Counted from the stretch's first letter, positions 22,950 through 34,261 are shown. The stretch is 64,000 nt of DNA from Pseudocercospora fijiensis CIRAD86 (GCF_000340215.1 NW_006921538.1:1426001-1490000); one strand, 5' to 3'. The notes: generated by a model not told the origin, from the sequence alone. Numbers and translations are program-made.

Positions 22950-25900
22950 GAAGGGCTGCACTAATCTTGATAAGGGAGAATTATAAATTATAGTTCAAGA
23001 TTATTAGGATGCACCTAATAAAACTGAAGGTTGAATAGGTACTAGATAAAGCAGTCCTTAACACCCTAGGGTCTACACTATCTGAGTATATCTTAACAAC
23101 ATTATTAGAATCTTTGGATTGGTTAATTAGAAGAGCAAGCTATAAGGTTCACAATGCAACAGCATTGTATAAGATGTTCATCTACATCTTAGAAGATAAC
23201 TAGGACGAATGTTAAGAGCTTGAACATACAAAGCATTTATAGGACTAGGCAAGAGGGAAATATAAGAGGAAACTGCAGGCAATAGGGAGAAGTTTACTCT
23301 AGCAGTATACCAATTTCAATATAGAAGAGGGTTAGACAATTGATGAAGCATAGCAAAGCCTAAGTAGCATAGCTAGGAAGGCAGTATCTATCTCTCCCTA
23401 GTTTAAGGACATTAAGACTAAGGAGAGGAAAGTTCAGCAGTTACTAGCGGCCCTTCTAGAAATATTTAGTACTGTTAGGGATAGGATTGACCTAAGGCAG
23501 GACCTTAGCCTATAGGACATCCTTAGAATCCTAAGAGAAAAGCAAGAGTAGATAACAAGCTAGGAGACAGCTATGTTTACTAAGAAAAGGAATTAGGCAG
23601 GAGTAGGCAGAGACTTATTATGCTTCCTATATAGAGGGAAACATTAGATTAAAGAGTGCCCTAGCCTAGACAAGGCAAAAGCAGCTATCTAGCCAAGACA
23701 AAGCTACAGGACAGTAAAGAAACAATCCCTATCTAGAGCTAGGAGGGGATCTTTACTAGACAAAGAACAACTCAAAGAGATAGTGAAGAAACTGAGCCTA
23801 AAGATACAATCCCTAGAGAAGAAGACTAGGAAACTATCTTTTAAGAAAGCCTATATAGCACAAGATGTAGAGGCATCCTCTAAATCATCTCTCCCCTCTA
23901 AGGAAGAAGATATTAATAAGGTAGCTTATTCAACTATTGAAGCAAAAGGCAAGTATAAGCTATCTAAGTGGCTGCTTAACTCCTATGCTTCTGCCTACAT
24001 AACTAACTAAGAATCACTCTTTAGAGAACTAAAGCCTCTTAAGAGGAAAAAGTAGATTAAGGTTGGGGGTAGCTACTTAACAGCTACACATATTAGGAGT
24101 GCAGTTATAGGTAGAAGGAAAGGCAAACAGATTATATTGAAAGGTGTTCTCTTTGTACCTAGGCTTAGAGTCAATCTTGTTTCTTAGAACTAGTTTAGTA
24201 AGCAGTTTGGTGTTCAACTACTAAAATTCACACTTTACTTACCTAATAGAAAGCTAGTTGTCTAGACAAGGCTTTTAGGAGGAGTGCTATTCATTGAGGA
24301 AATCAGCTAAGACCTAGATAAGGTCGTATATATATACATCCCTTAGGACTCAATAAATGATAATGCTTATACACTTGTAGCCTAGACTAACTAGGATTAG
24401 TAGGAGCTATAGCATAGAAGAGTTAGACACTTTAGAGAAGGAGTGCTAAAAGACCTTTACAAAGTAACTAACCTAAAGGACAAAATTCCTATCCCTATAA
24501 AGCATTAGCCCTATAGGGTGTATTCTCTAGCCAAAATGAAAAAACATAGAGGGAAGGAGACTAAGAGAAAGCTAGCTAGGCTTTCCCTTGTCTCGATTGA
24601 TATCTATAGACTATTACCTGTCTTAAGACTAGGTTTCAAATAGTAGCTTGAGATTGTTAACAACTTTTCAAGAAAGAAGTAGGCATTCCTATTAAAATCA
24701 AGAGAAGATATAGTAAATACATTGTAGGGATAGAGAAGAAAAGCTAAATTACAATTAGGGAATTAGCTTTAGGCAGTAAGAAGTAATAGAGCAAGAGAAT
24801 TGCTTGTATTACTTAAGCAGTAGGAGAAAGAATCTAGAATCTCCTATTATATAACTGAAGCATATAACTCAATCTAAAATAGAGTTGTAGAAAGGTCAAT
24901 CTAGACATCTAAGGAGCATATTAGGGCAATACTAGAAGATTCAAACATACCAGTTGAATTCTGGCTAGAAGCATTATAAGAAATGCTCTTCTAAATAGGC
25001 TAGATGTAGATAGATTCAAAGTTTCACCCGATAAAGCTTTTAGTAGAAAGAGACCTTCTATATCACACTTTAGGGTCTAGGGATGTAAAGCAGTTGTATA
25101 TATAGACGCTAAATCTCAGCCGGCTAGGATGAGATTAGACAAGCTAATAAATAGAGGCAAAGATGCTGTTTTCATTAGGTATATGCCTAATACATCAAAG
25201 ATATAGCTATTCTAGGAGCCTAATATAAAAGCTATAAGAGCTTACAACAATGCTGTCTAGTTTAAGAATAAGAAAGGAGGGGATATAATATTGAATGTTC
25301 CTAGACTTAACTAGCTAAGCTAAGCTCTAGTAAGGAACCTAGTTAGCAGACCAAGGAAGGAGAACCGGGATATTAAACCACTGCAGGTCTAACTGCCTCT
25401 ACTACTAAAGGACATTAACCAATATTAGGTAATAGTTGATCTAGAAGAAAAAGAACAAAATAATAAATAGCAGGCCCCTAATTAGAGCTAAGAGAAACAG
25501 TAGGCCCCTAATCAGAGCTAAGAGAAACCGTAGCAAGACAACTAGGATATCTAGGCTTAGGAGGGGAATTTAAAGAGAAGGAGATCAATCTCTAATAAAG
25601 GGTTAAGGGAAGAAAGGGTATATAGTATAATTACAAGATCAACTGTATAGAAGAGACTAAGAGAATTAGAGGAGGATGAGTTCCTAGAAGCTAAGCACTA
25701 TAGGGCCTTTATCTGTATAATAAAAGACCTAGATCTAAGTATAGATTGGACAGATGAACTCCGGGAGTGTATTTGTAAGGTTACATTCCCTACCTTTGTA
25801 CTAGGGATTGCACAAAGATAGGAGGTTCCAATCCTAAGAACCTACTAAGAGGCAGTATAAGATCCTAAATGGGGTTATATATAGGAAGATGCAATCTAGA

Positions 25901-27424
25901 AGGAACTAACTGCGCTTAGAAGCAACTATACCTAGGATTAGGTAGTTCTACTAAAAGGAGCAAACCTAGTTACTTTAAAATAGGTGTTTAATATAAAGAG
26001 ACTAATAAGTAGAGCAATTAACAAGTTCAAAGCAAGACTAGTTGTAAGGGGGTTCTCTTAGAAATTTGGGATAGATTTCTAGGAGACATTTGCACTAATA
26101 GTTAGGCATAATATACTTAGAGTGTTTATAGCTGCTATATATAAAAAGGATCTGGAGCTACACTAAGTAGATGTGAACAATGCATTTACTAAAAGTACCC
26201 TACAAGAAGATATCTTTATAATCCTACTACTAGGTGTAGAGATCCTATAAGGTATAGCCCTAAAAATCCTAAGGAGCTTGTATAGCCTAAAACAAGCAGT
26301 AAGAGACTAGAACAAGCTATGTGTCTTAAAGCTAGAGGAAATGGGATTCTACTAGTTAGAGGTAGACCTATATTTGCTCATTTATAGAGGAAGGAACCTG
26401 ATAGTCCTTACCTATATAGATAACATTCCCATTGCAGTACTAAAGCTAGAAGATGTTCTTTAGTTTAAGAAGGAACTAGGCAAGGTATTTAAAATTAAAG
26501 ACCTAGGTGAACCAACCAAAATTCTTAGGATAAAGCTTACTAGAGACAGAAAGAATAGTACTCTAAAGCTAGACTAGGAACACTATATCCAGGAAAACCT
26601 TGCTAAGTTTGGAATGACTAAAGAAATGGCCTACCTAACCTTGTTACTACTTAACAGCTATAAGAGTCTAAGAAAATCTGACTCAAATGAAGAAAGGTGT
26701 AATAAGACTAAGTACCAAAGCCAGAATGGTACATGGATGTAGCTAATAACTATAACAAGACCTAACATTGCTTTTGCCCTTAGAAGATTAGGATTATATA
26801 TATTAGATCTATCTAAGAGATATCTAAAAGCACTTAGAAAACTGGCTAGATACCCGAGATTATTCCTAAGTCTAGGGTTAATGTTTAGGAGGGGAGGAGG
26901 AAAGCTAATAGGATATTTAGACTCTGATTATGCAATAGATAAAGCTAATAGAGTCTCGATCCTTAGAAGCATCTTCTTTCTCTACGGATCACTAGTTTCT
27001 TAGATAAGCAAGAAGCAGAAGTCAGTTACTATATTAACTATAGAAGCTAAGTATATAGCAATAAATGTATATATAAAGCAATCTCAATTCCTTATAGTAC
27101 TCCTAAGGGAGATAGACTATATATAGTTAGTAGGAGAATGCTTATTCTAACCATTAATTAAAGGAAATTCTGATACAGTAAATAAAGTTAGACCTGTTTA
27201 GATTATAGGCGACAACTAGGCAGCTTTGACTCTTGTTAAAGATGCTTATACCTATAAGAGATCAAAACATATTGATATTAGTTTCAATAAGGTTAGAAAT
27301 CTTTAGTAGCAAAGAAAGGTTGCAGTAGAATACACTCCAACAAAAGAGATAGTAGCTAATAGCCTAACTAAGCTAAAGATAGGGCTACAGTTCTAGGAAT
27401 TCATTAGACAATTGCAGTTAGTAT
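22950..27424 (+). pseudogene. Copia gag-pol polyprotein remnant
   Basis: Gag ends with a zinc knuckle at about 23619-23660 (C-F-L-Y-R-G-K-H-stop-I-K-E-C); the Tyr replaces the second Cys by TGT-to-TAT. The protease site reads WLLNSYASAYIT at about 23970, Asn replacing the catalytic Asp. The integrase core lies in about 24520-25000. Reverse transcriptase shows DVNNAFTKSTLQEDIF at 26170 and YIDN at 26413, where YVDD/YIDD is usual. RNase H shows GDN-stop-A-A-L-T-L-V (27208) and RSKHIDIS (27260). Stops are mostly TAG and at least one frame shift separates gag from pol. No active enzyme can be made. Confidence 0.85.
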
Positions 27425-27618
27425 AAAGGGACAAAAGTGCTTACTTAGTAGAGTTCGAACGCTACTAAGTAAGCAAACACTAGATCTAGGAATTGAACCT
27501 AGCAGATTAGATACACTATGCCAATCTAGAAGCTATTACATCTGATTGGCTGACTGAAGTTCTTATTAGATTGTATTGGTTGGAATTAGGGTCGTAGACC
27601 AACTGATCTAAGTGGGAG

Positions 27619-27749
27619 TGTTGGAATATACAGTCTAGTTAGTTACCTAGTAGGGAATGCTAAGCAGACTGGATTACATAATAATAATTATGTAACTAAT
27701 CCAAGCTAACACCTTTCAGGTTGAACTCCAACCTGTCTATAATATAACA
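27619..27749 (+). repeat. 3' LTR of the copia element, probably truncated
   Basis: Begins TGTTGGAATATAC directly after the purine-rich tract AAGTGGGAG (27610-27618). It matches the 5' LTR closely for about 117 bp, after which similarity fades. Differences are mostly C/T and G/A. Confidence 0.75.
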
Positions 27750-28009
27750 ACTCAACAAAAAATGGGGCCCCTTTAGGCTTAGTGCGGCTTAAAACGACCG
27801 AAAAGCCGACTCTGATTAGTCGGCGGCGAGGAACTTTAAAATTTCTCGATTCTCGCGCGGTCCGGAGGGCGTAGGAGTCGCGGGATCGACTATAACGCTC
27901 CGGCGCCGCGATAGTAGTGTTTCCGAGGCCGCCTCCGTCGTTTACGCCTAATCCGGCGGCGTTTTTTTGCTCGAGGCGGTATCGTTCGCGCCTAATCCGG
28001 CGGTATTTA
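27750..28009. other. CpG-rich spacer
   Basis: A short, GC-richer stretch with many CpG sites between the copia end and the minisatellite. An apparent open frame at 27917-28102 runs into the repeat array and is not supported as a gene. Confidence 0.4.
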
Positions 28010-30688
28010 CTCGGAGCGGTAGGCTCGAAAGGCTTATCCTACGCGTTCCGGACAGTACTACTCGCTATAGGCGTTTTACAGGGTACTTATAGTAGGCGTT
28101 AGATAAGGTACTCGCTATAAATAGTTCGCATCCTATTTAACTATAGGCGTTTTAGATAGTATTTACTATAAGCGTTTCGGATAGGACTACTCGCTATAGC
28201 TATTTCGGACAGTTACCGGTATAAGCGTTTCGAATATTACTACTCGCTATAAGCGTTTTTAGTAGTATTTACTATAAGCGTTTCGGATTAGACTTGCTAT
28301 AAGTATTCTAAATAGGACTTACTATAGGTATTTTAGATAGTCCTACTTGCTATAAGCGTTCCTAATAGTACTTGCTATTTGCGTTCCGGATAGACTTCCT
28401 CTACGCGTTCCGGATAAGACTTAGTATAAGCGTTTCGGATTATAATTGCTATATAGTGCGTTCTAAATAAAACTTAGTATAGGCGTTATAGATAGTAGTA
28501 CTAACTGTTAGCGCTCCGGATTAGAGTTATTAGACTTACTATACGCGTTCTAAATAGTACTTAGTATTATAAGCGTTCTGAATTAGACCTATTATAGGCG
28601 TTATAGATAATAGTTAGCTTATCCTACGCGTTCCGGATAGTACTACTCGCTATAGATATTCTATAGAGTACTCGCTATAGGCGTTATATAGGGTACTCGC
28701 TATAGATAGTTCGAATGCTATTTAACTATAGGCGTTTTAGATAGTATTTGCTATAAGCGTTCCGGATAGTACTACTCGCTATAGGCCTTCCGGATAGTGC
28801 TTCGTATAAGTATTTAGTTTCGGATTAGACTTAGACTTACTTTATACATTCCGGATAAGACGTTCTATAAGCGTTTCGGATTAGACTTGCTATACGCCTT
28901 CCGGTTTATACTGTACTAAGCGTTTAAAATAAGGCTTGTCCTACGCGTTCCGGATAGTACTACTCGCTATAGATATCCTATAGAGTACTCGCTATAGGCG
29001 CCCTATAGGATACTCGTAGTAGGCGTTATATAGGGTACTTACTATAGGTAGTTCGAATACTATTTCCTATAGGCGTTTGAAATAGTATTTACTATAAGCG
29101 TCTCGGATATAATATAGTACTTCTTGCTATAAGTATTCTAAATAGTACTTACTATAGGCACTTTAGGTAGTACCGCTTGCTATAAGCGTTCTTAAATTTT
29201 AATAGTACTTGCTATTAGCGTTGCGAATTAGACTTGCTATATACGTTCCGGATAGTGCTTACGATACGCGTTCCGGATTAGACTTAGTAGAAGCGTTCCG
29301 GATTAGAATTACTATATAGCGCGTTTTAAATAAAACTTAGTATAGGCGCTATAGATAGTAGTACTAACTGTTAGCGCTCCGGATTAGACTTACTATATAC
29401 GTTCTAAATAGTACTTAGGATTATAAGTGTTCTAAATTGAAATTCCTATATTTATAGAGTACTCGTAGTAGGCGTTATATAGGGTACTCGCTATAGGTAG
29501 TTCGAATACTGTTTAGCTTTAGGCGTTTTAGATAGTCTTTACTATAGGCGATCCGGATAGTACTGCTCGCTATAGATATCTTAAATAGTTACCGCTATAA
29601 GCGTTTCGAATGTTACTACTCGCTATAAGCGTTTTTAGTAGTATTTACTATAAGCGCTTCCGATATAACTTGCTATTAGTATTCTAAACAGTACTTACTA
29701 TAGGTATTTTAGATAGTACTACTTGCTATAAGCGTTCTTAGCAGTACTTCGGATTAGACTTACTATACGCGTTCCGGTTTATATCGGACTAACTATACTA
29801 AGCGTTTAAAATAAGGCTTGTCCTACGCGTTCCGGACAGTACTACTTGCTATAGGTATTCTATAGAGTGCTCGCTATAGGCGTTCTCTAAGGTACTCGTA
29901 GCAGGCGTTATATAGGGTACTCGCTATAGGTAGTTAGAATACTGTTTGCTATAGGCGTTTTAGATAGTGTTTGCTATAAGCGTTCCGGATAGTACTACTT
30001 GCTATAGATATCTCGGATAGTTACCGCTATAAGCGTTTCGAATAATACTACTCGCTATAAGCGTTTTTAGTAGCATTTACTATAGGCGTTTCGGATATAA
30101 CTTGCTATAAGTATTCTAAATAGTACTTACTATAGGTATTTTAGAAAGTACTACTTACTATAAGCGTTCGTAATAGTACTTACTATTACTGTTCTAAATT
30201 AGACCTACTATACGCGTTCCGGATAGTACTTACTATACGCGTTCCGGATAAGACTTAGTATAAGCGTTTCGGATTAGAATTACTATATAGCGCGTTCTAA
30301 ATAAAACTTAGTATAGGCGTTATAGATAGTAGTACTAACTATTAGCGCTCCGGATTAGACTTACTATACGCGTTCCGAATAGTACTTAGTATTATAAGCG
30401 TTCTAAATAAGAATCCCTATAAGTGTTTTAGATTAAAATTACTATAGGCGTTTTAGATTAGACTTAGTATCCGCCTTATAGGTAGTACTTACTATACGCC
30501 TTATAGGTAGTACTTACTATAAGCGTTCTAACTCGGAAAGAACTACTTACTATAGATATTTCGAATAGTACTCGCTATAGGTATTCCGGATAGTAATTAC
30601 TATAGGCATATTCCGGAAGTAGTTACTATAGATATTTAAGACTATCTTGCTATAAGCGTTCCTAATAGTGCTCGCTATAAGCGTTTCT
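28010..30688. repeat. Degenerate 25-28 bp minisatellite with higher-order pattern
   Basis: About 2.7 kb is built from variants of one short unit of roughly 25-28 bp, typified by GCGTTCCGGATAGTACTTAC followed by TATAA. Sub-types recur: CGTTTTAGATAGTA, CGTTTCGGATTAGA, TATTCTAAATAGTA. A distinctive junction, CCTACGCGTTCCGGA, recurs at about 28040, 28626, 28942 and 29822. These spacings are near multiples of 295-315 bp, which suggests a higher-order unit of about 11 monomers. CpA and TpG are nearly absent, so the array was exposed to RIP. It ends 390 bp upstream of the cyclin start codon. Confidence 0.85.
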
Positions 30689-30689
30689 A

Positions 30690-31081
30690 AATAGTCGCCG
30701 CCGCACATCCTCCTTGCACTTGGTCCGCCGTCTGTCCGCTCGATGCGCAGCTGCTGAGCGGCTCGCCGATTGTGTTGCTCCGTCGACGTGCAGGGTGTGG
30801 TCGGAGCTTTCACATGCTTCAACTTCAACATCGGCACTATTCACAGCCTCGCCTCCCCTCGCCTTGCCTCGCCTCGCCCAAGCACCACTCGCGCTCACAT
30901 TCCTGCGCGCAACAACTCAGCGACACCAACCTCACGCCTCACGCACACCCGCGCACCTGCATTTGTCGACGCGCACACGGACCGTCGCCGACACTTGCGG
31001 CCACGACACTAATCTGATCGCAGCAACAGCACTACCGCACCTCACACCGACCGCCTGCCGCGCACGTGTCGATGAGCTAAT
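30690..31081 (+). promoter_or_regulatory. Promoter and 5' leader of the cyclin gene
   Basis: Composition switches abruptly from TpA-rich repeat to normal sequence with abundant CpA and TpG at about 30690. A pyrimidine-rich tract with repeated CTCGC lies at about 30845-30882, typical of filamentous fungal promoters lacking a clear TATA box. Several overlapping open frames cross here on both strands (30550-31153). They are by-products of this composition and are not annotated as genes. Confidence 0.5.
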
Positions 31082-32825
31082 ATGGGCTCGGTGATACTCG
31101 ATAGCGTCAACTCGTTCTTTGGACACCACGCGCACGCCCACTCCCACGCCCACCCTTCACCCTCACATCCGCAGCATAGCGTCTACCGAGAACCATCCGC
31201 GCCACGCGCGCATACCAACTCTAGTCCTCACCAGCAACCCAAGCGAAGCCGCACGCCTTCGCGCTCAGAGGCCTCACATATGTCCGATTCGGCGCAGAGA
31301 GCACCAAGCTCCGCTGCCGCCGCAACTCCCACCCGAAGGGATGTACAATCTCAGCATGTGCGAGCGTCGTCGCAGGCGTCCCAGCAAAGTACAGCGCCCC
31401 AACCGCCTAGCCCACCATTAGGCGCGCAACCTGCACCTCCACCGCCAGATGGGTCTGAAGGGCCAGTCTCGGAGGCCACTGCCTCGACCGATGTCCGATC
31501 AACCATGCCACCGCGAAAGATTAAAGTCCGTGACCTAGAGCACATCCAGAGCTTCGCCACAGACAACATGGGCAGCTTCTCCGAGATTCGAAGCAGGAGC
31601 CGATCACGATCACGAGGAACAGAAGACGATGGCCCGCAGTATGAGATTAGCGACATGAAGGTCGAGCACATTATTGAAATGGTTGCCGGCCTCCTTACGA
31701 AGATTACGACTACAAACGACCGGCAGCATGAGCATTTACACCGCCAGCCGCCCAACATTGATGCTGCATCACACCTGAATCCACAAACAAGCAGCGTTCT
31801 TGCATTTCACGGCAAGAATGTGCCCAGCATCACTATCCTCAGCTACCTGAGCAGAATCAACAAGTACTGCCCAACAAGCTATGAGGTGTTTCTGAGCCTC
31901 TTGGTCTACTTTGACAGAATGACGGAAAGAGTGAATGCAGGACCGATGCAAACCTTGCGAGAGCTGAATCAGAACGCAGTGCATGAAAATGCAGGAAACT
32001 CCTCTACCGAGTCACTCGGGTCGGATGGCATGGAAGGCGTAACAGCCACCACGCCTTCAGGTACGCAACAAGCGACTCCTCCACACTCTGGAGGTAATGA
32101 GAAAGCATCGGGCGAACGAGGAATTCCAGGGACACCACACAGCAGGCCCAATCAGCCGGAGTCGCCCTCGATATCACCCACGATCGACCCCTACAATCTC
32201 AGCCACTTTTTCGTGGTTGACAGTTTTAATATCCACCGACTGGTCATTGCCGGTGTTACTTGCGCCAGCAAATTCTTTTCGGACATTTTCTACACGAACT
32301 CGAGATATGCGAAGGTGAGTGCGAAATTACCTTCCCCCTGTCTTCACGAAGTGCTGTCGCATTGCATCCCACGTCTCAATGCCTCACATCCCACCATGAA
32401 TCGTATCTCATTACATCACACTCCTCCACAGTCTTCAGAATCTGACACAGGACGCACTATCCGGCACGTCTGAGACTGAAACCAATCAAAACCTTAAATC
32501 CCCATCTACCGATCCGGAAAGGATAGTCCAGAAACCCGTTGAACCAGAAATGCTAACTTTGATGCTTGTGTTTTAGGTTGGCGGACTACCACTTCCGGAA
32601 CTGAATCATCTCGAACTTCAATTCTTGCTTTTGAACGATTTCCGATTATCGATCCCGGTCGAGGAGATCGAGGCTTACGGAACCATGTTGGTGGAATTCT
32701 ATGCACGAGAAGTTGTGGCGCAGCAGAAGGCTGCTGACGCTGCGAGGGAGCAACAGATGATGCAGGCGAGGAGTCTGAGCGAGAGCTCGAATGAGAGCAC
32801 GGCGACTGTGAGAGCTGTAGGGTGA
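31082..32825 (+). CDS. PHO80/PCL-type cyclin (two exons)
   Basis: Exons 31082-32314 and 32577-32825 encode 493 residues. The ATG has A at -3 and G at +4 and follows an in-frame stop about 70 bp upstream. Residues 1-145 are low-complexity (His, Pro, Ser, Gln), followed by an RS run at 170-179. The cyclin fold begins near residue 190 and includes PSITILSYLSRINKYCP (248-264) and EVFLSLLVYFDRMTERVN (268-285). It is interrupted by an insert rich in Ser, Thr, Gly and Pro (about 286-370), then resumes with FVVDSFNIHRLVIAGVTCAS (377-396), KFFSDIFYTNSRYAKVGGLP (397-416) and the LQFLLLNDF helix. This matches PHO80-family cyclins, which partner PHO85-like CDKs in phosphate, glycogen and cell-polarity signalling; which member is not certain. 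It is not RIP-mutated and is the only complete intact gene here. Confidence 0.93.
32315..32576 (+). other. Intron of the cyclin gene
   Basis: 262 bp, with donor GTGAGT at 32315, a branch-site consensus TGCTAAC at 32551-32557 and acceptor TTTTAG ending at 32576. It lies between codons. Splicing joins SRYAK to VGGLP, a continuous block in PHO80-type cyclins. Reading through would instead add an unrelated tail of about 52 residues. Confidence 0.92.
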
Positions 32826-33112
32826 ATAGAGAAGGAACAGTGCTACAGAGATGAAGAGAAATGTCGGTCTCAATGTCGATGCCGAATCCTGGACTCAATC
32901 GACGGAGAGACTTGACCGACGAATGGGATGACGGACGAATACAACCACCCTTTGAACTTCGATTCTGCGACCTTTTTAGAACGACGGACGGACGGACGAA
33001 GACATTTGCGATAGAGATACACCGCACCCCAATAATCAACAAACCACACTGAACCTACACACTATACTTGTCCGGTGCGCATTTAAATCAGTAGTATACC
33101 CAAATTGCTAGC
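32826..33112 (+). other. 3' untranslated and downstream region of the cyclin gene
   Basis: Unmutated sequence with ordinary CpA and TpG. No canonical AATAAA is present; CAATAATCAAC at about 33030 is a possible weak poly(A) signal. Open frames on both strands here lack support. Confidence 0.4.
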
Positions 33113-33349
33113 ATGTTGGTATTGACCGTCGGGAGCGTGGTCGTCAGTGGGGCTCCAACACGTGAGCGTAAGAAAGGATTCAAAGGAGACAGCGCATGCC
33201 CTGAGACTTCATCGCCTGCACAAGGCACCTCTGCGACGTTGCGCTGCAATGTTTATCGCATACTAATATCGAACGAGGCTCCCGTATACGTTGCGTTGCA
33301 ATTCTGCGTTCTATCTCTCTACCGGAACGCTGTCCAAGGGAAGGTGTAG
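33113..33349 (+). CDS. Possible small ORF, unsupported
   Basis: A 78-codon frame in the unmutated island. The first 14 residues are hydrophobic (MLVLTVGSVVVSGA), weakly like a signal peptide, followed by a basic, Ser/Thr-containing part with three Cys. It stops almost exactly where the RIP-like sequence resumes, so it could be a remnant of a longer gene or chance. No homologue is recognised. Confidence 0.2.
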   Translation: MLVLTVGSVVVSGAPTRERKKGFKGDSACPETSSPAQGTSATLRCNVYRILISNEAPVYVALQFCVLSLYRNAVQGKV

Positions 33350-33807
33350 GCAGGTCGTACTGTGTGTGGTATAGGTATAAGTGCTAGGGTATTAGTGCCG
33401 TCTTCGAAGATACAGGTGTCGTCTTCGAAGGTATATATATATTTGATATTAGTCCTCGCCTTCTCTAGCGTTTCTTATTCCCTATTTAAATATTACTACG
33501 TCGAATAGTACCTACTACCTAAAACGCCTACTAATAGCTATAATAGTACTATCGAAAATTCTCGCTATACTCCTCTACCTCGTCGGCCTTGTACTCGGGG
33601 CTTACTCCTAAGTATATTATAGCGTTTGCTAATACTGCTCGTATTAAAATATAGTAAGGACCTCGTCTTTTAATAGAGCTATTACGAGCCTATAGCTAAT
33701 TTTATAGGTTATTTCCTAGGAAAATAAAACTATTAGTAGGTACTATTATACCTCTATAGCGTATAGCGAAGATTTATATTATATACTAACGATCGCTAGT
33801 AAAGACC
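33350..33807. other. RIP-like spacer before Gypsy D
   Basis: Contains two GTCTTCGAAG repeats (about 33400 and 33420). At about 33490-33560 it has phrases that, read on the minus strand, resemble the minisatellite left of the cyclin (CGTTTTAGGTAGTA). No gene is seen. The last five bases, AGACC, are the left target duplication of the next element. Confidence 0.45.
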
Positions 33808-34004
33808 TGTTAGGACTAAAGAGGTTATACGTAATTAGTATGTAACTAGGCTCGAGTGAAGCTAGGGTCTTAATGCCTTAGGTAGGGCTTGGCGCTTAGC
33901 GTTAGGCTAACTAGCCTGCCTTCCTCCCTCTTCTCTTAAATCTCTATCGAATACTACTCGTACCTACTACTACCCTATCTACCTACTAATATACCCTTCT
34001 TATA
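33808..34004 (+). repeat. 5' LTR of Gypsy D
   Basis: Starts TGTTAGGACT and ends TTCTTATA (a mutated CA end; the 3' copy still ends TTACA). It contains ATCGAATACT at 33946-33955, complementary to the primer-binding site just downstream, which predicts the transcript start and the U3/R boundary there. Confidence 0.93.
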
Positions 34005-34015
34005 CAGTATTCGAT
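34005..34015 (+). promoter_or_regulatory. Primer-binding site of Gypsy D (self-priming type)
   Basis: CAGTATTCGAT directly follows the LTR. Ten of its eleven bases are the exact reverse complement of LTR bases 33946-33955. It does not begin with TGG, as a tRNA-primed site would. The same arrangement is 11/11 in elements A (41525-41535) and B (43113-43123). Elements of the Tf1/sushi group prime reverse transcription with the 5' end of their own mRNA in this way. Confidence 0.75.
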
Positions 34016-34261
34016 TACCCCTTTAAGGGTAGTAGCTAGATAGTCCTTATTTTAAGCTTTTAGCGGTATAGCTACGAACAAGACTAATCTAACTATATTA
34101 CGCCCTAAGAACGGGACCTATACGCACTATTCTATCGAAACAACCGTACTAATTATTAAGCAAGGCCTTCTATACGGCCTATTATACTAAGTTAAGTATA
34201 CTAAGCCGATACCTACTAATTCCGCTATATTCGCATCTTAGGGGCTAACAATATATTATTA

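Larger units (their letters stand above)
22173..27749 (+). mobile_element. Ty1/copia LTR retrotransposon, RIP-mutated
   Basis: The same sequence of about 120 bp beginning TGTTGGAATATAC starts at 22173 and at 27619, framing gag, protease, integrase, reverse transcriptase and RNase H remnants in copia order. A primer-binding site, GGTTATGAGCCC (22401-22412), matches the complement of the initiator-tRNA-Met anticodon region, the half-tRNA primer used by copia elements. That site normally abuts the LTR, so the 5' LTR would be about 228 bp and the 3' LTR would be cut short at about 27735-27749. No target duplication is visible (left flank GATAA, right flank ACTCA), in line with loss of the 3' end. 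Confidence 0.88.

Noticed and set aside
30550..31153. Several overlapping open frames on both strands upstream of the cyclin
   Set aside because: They overlap one another, have arginine/serine/histidine-rich compositional translations, and cover a promoter-like CT-rich tract. The cyclin frame has strong family evidence.
32506..33042. 178-codon minus-strand frame opposite cyclin exon 2
   Set aside because: It overlaps the supported exon and intron in antisense. Its composition is what the reverse complement of the exon and 3' region would give; there is no motif.
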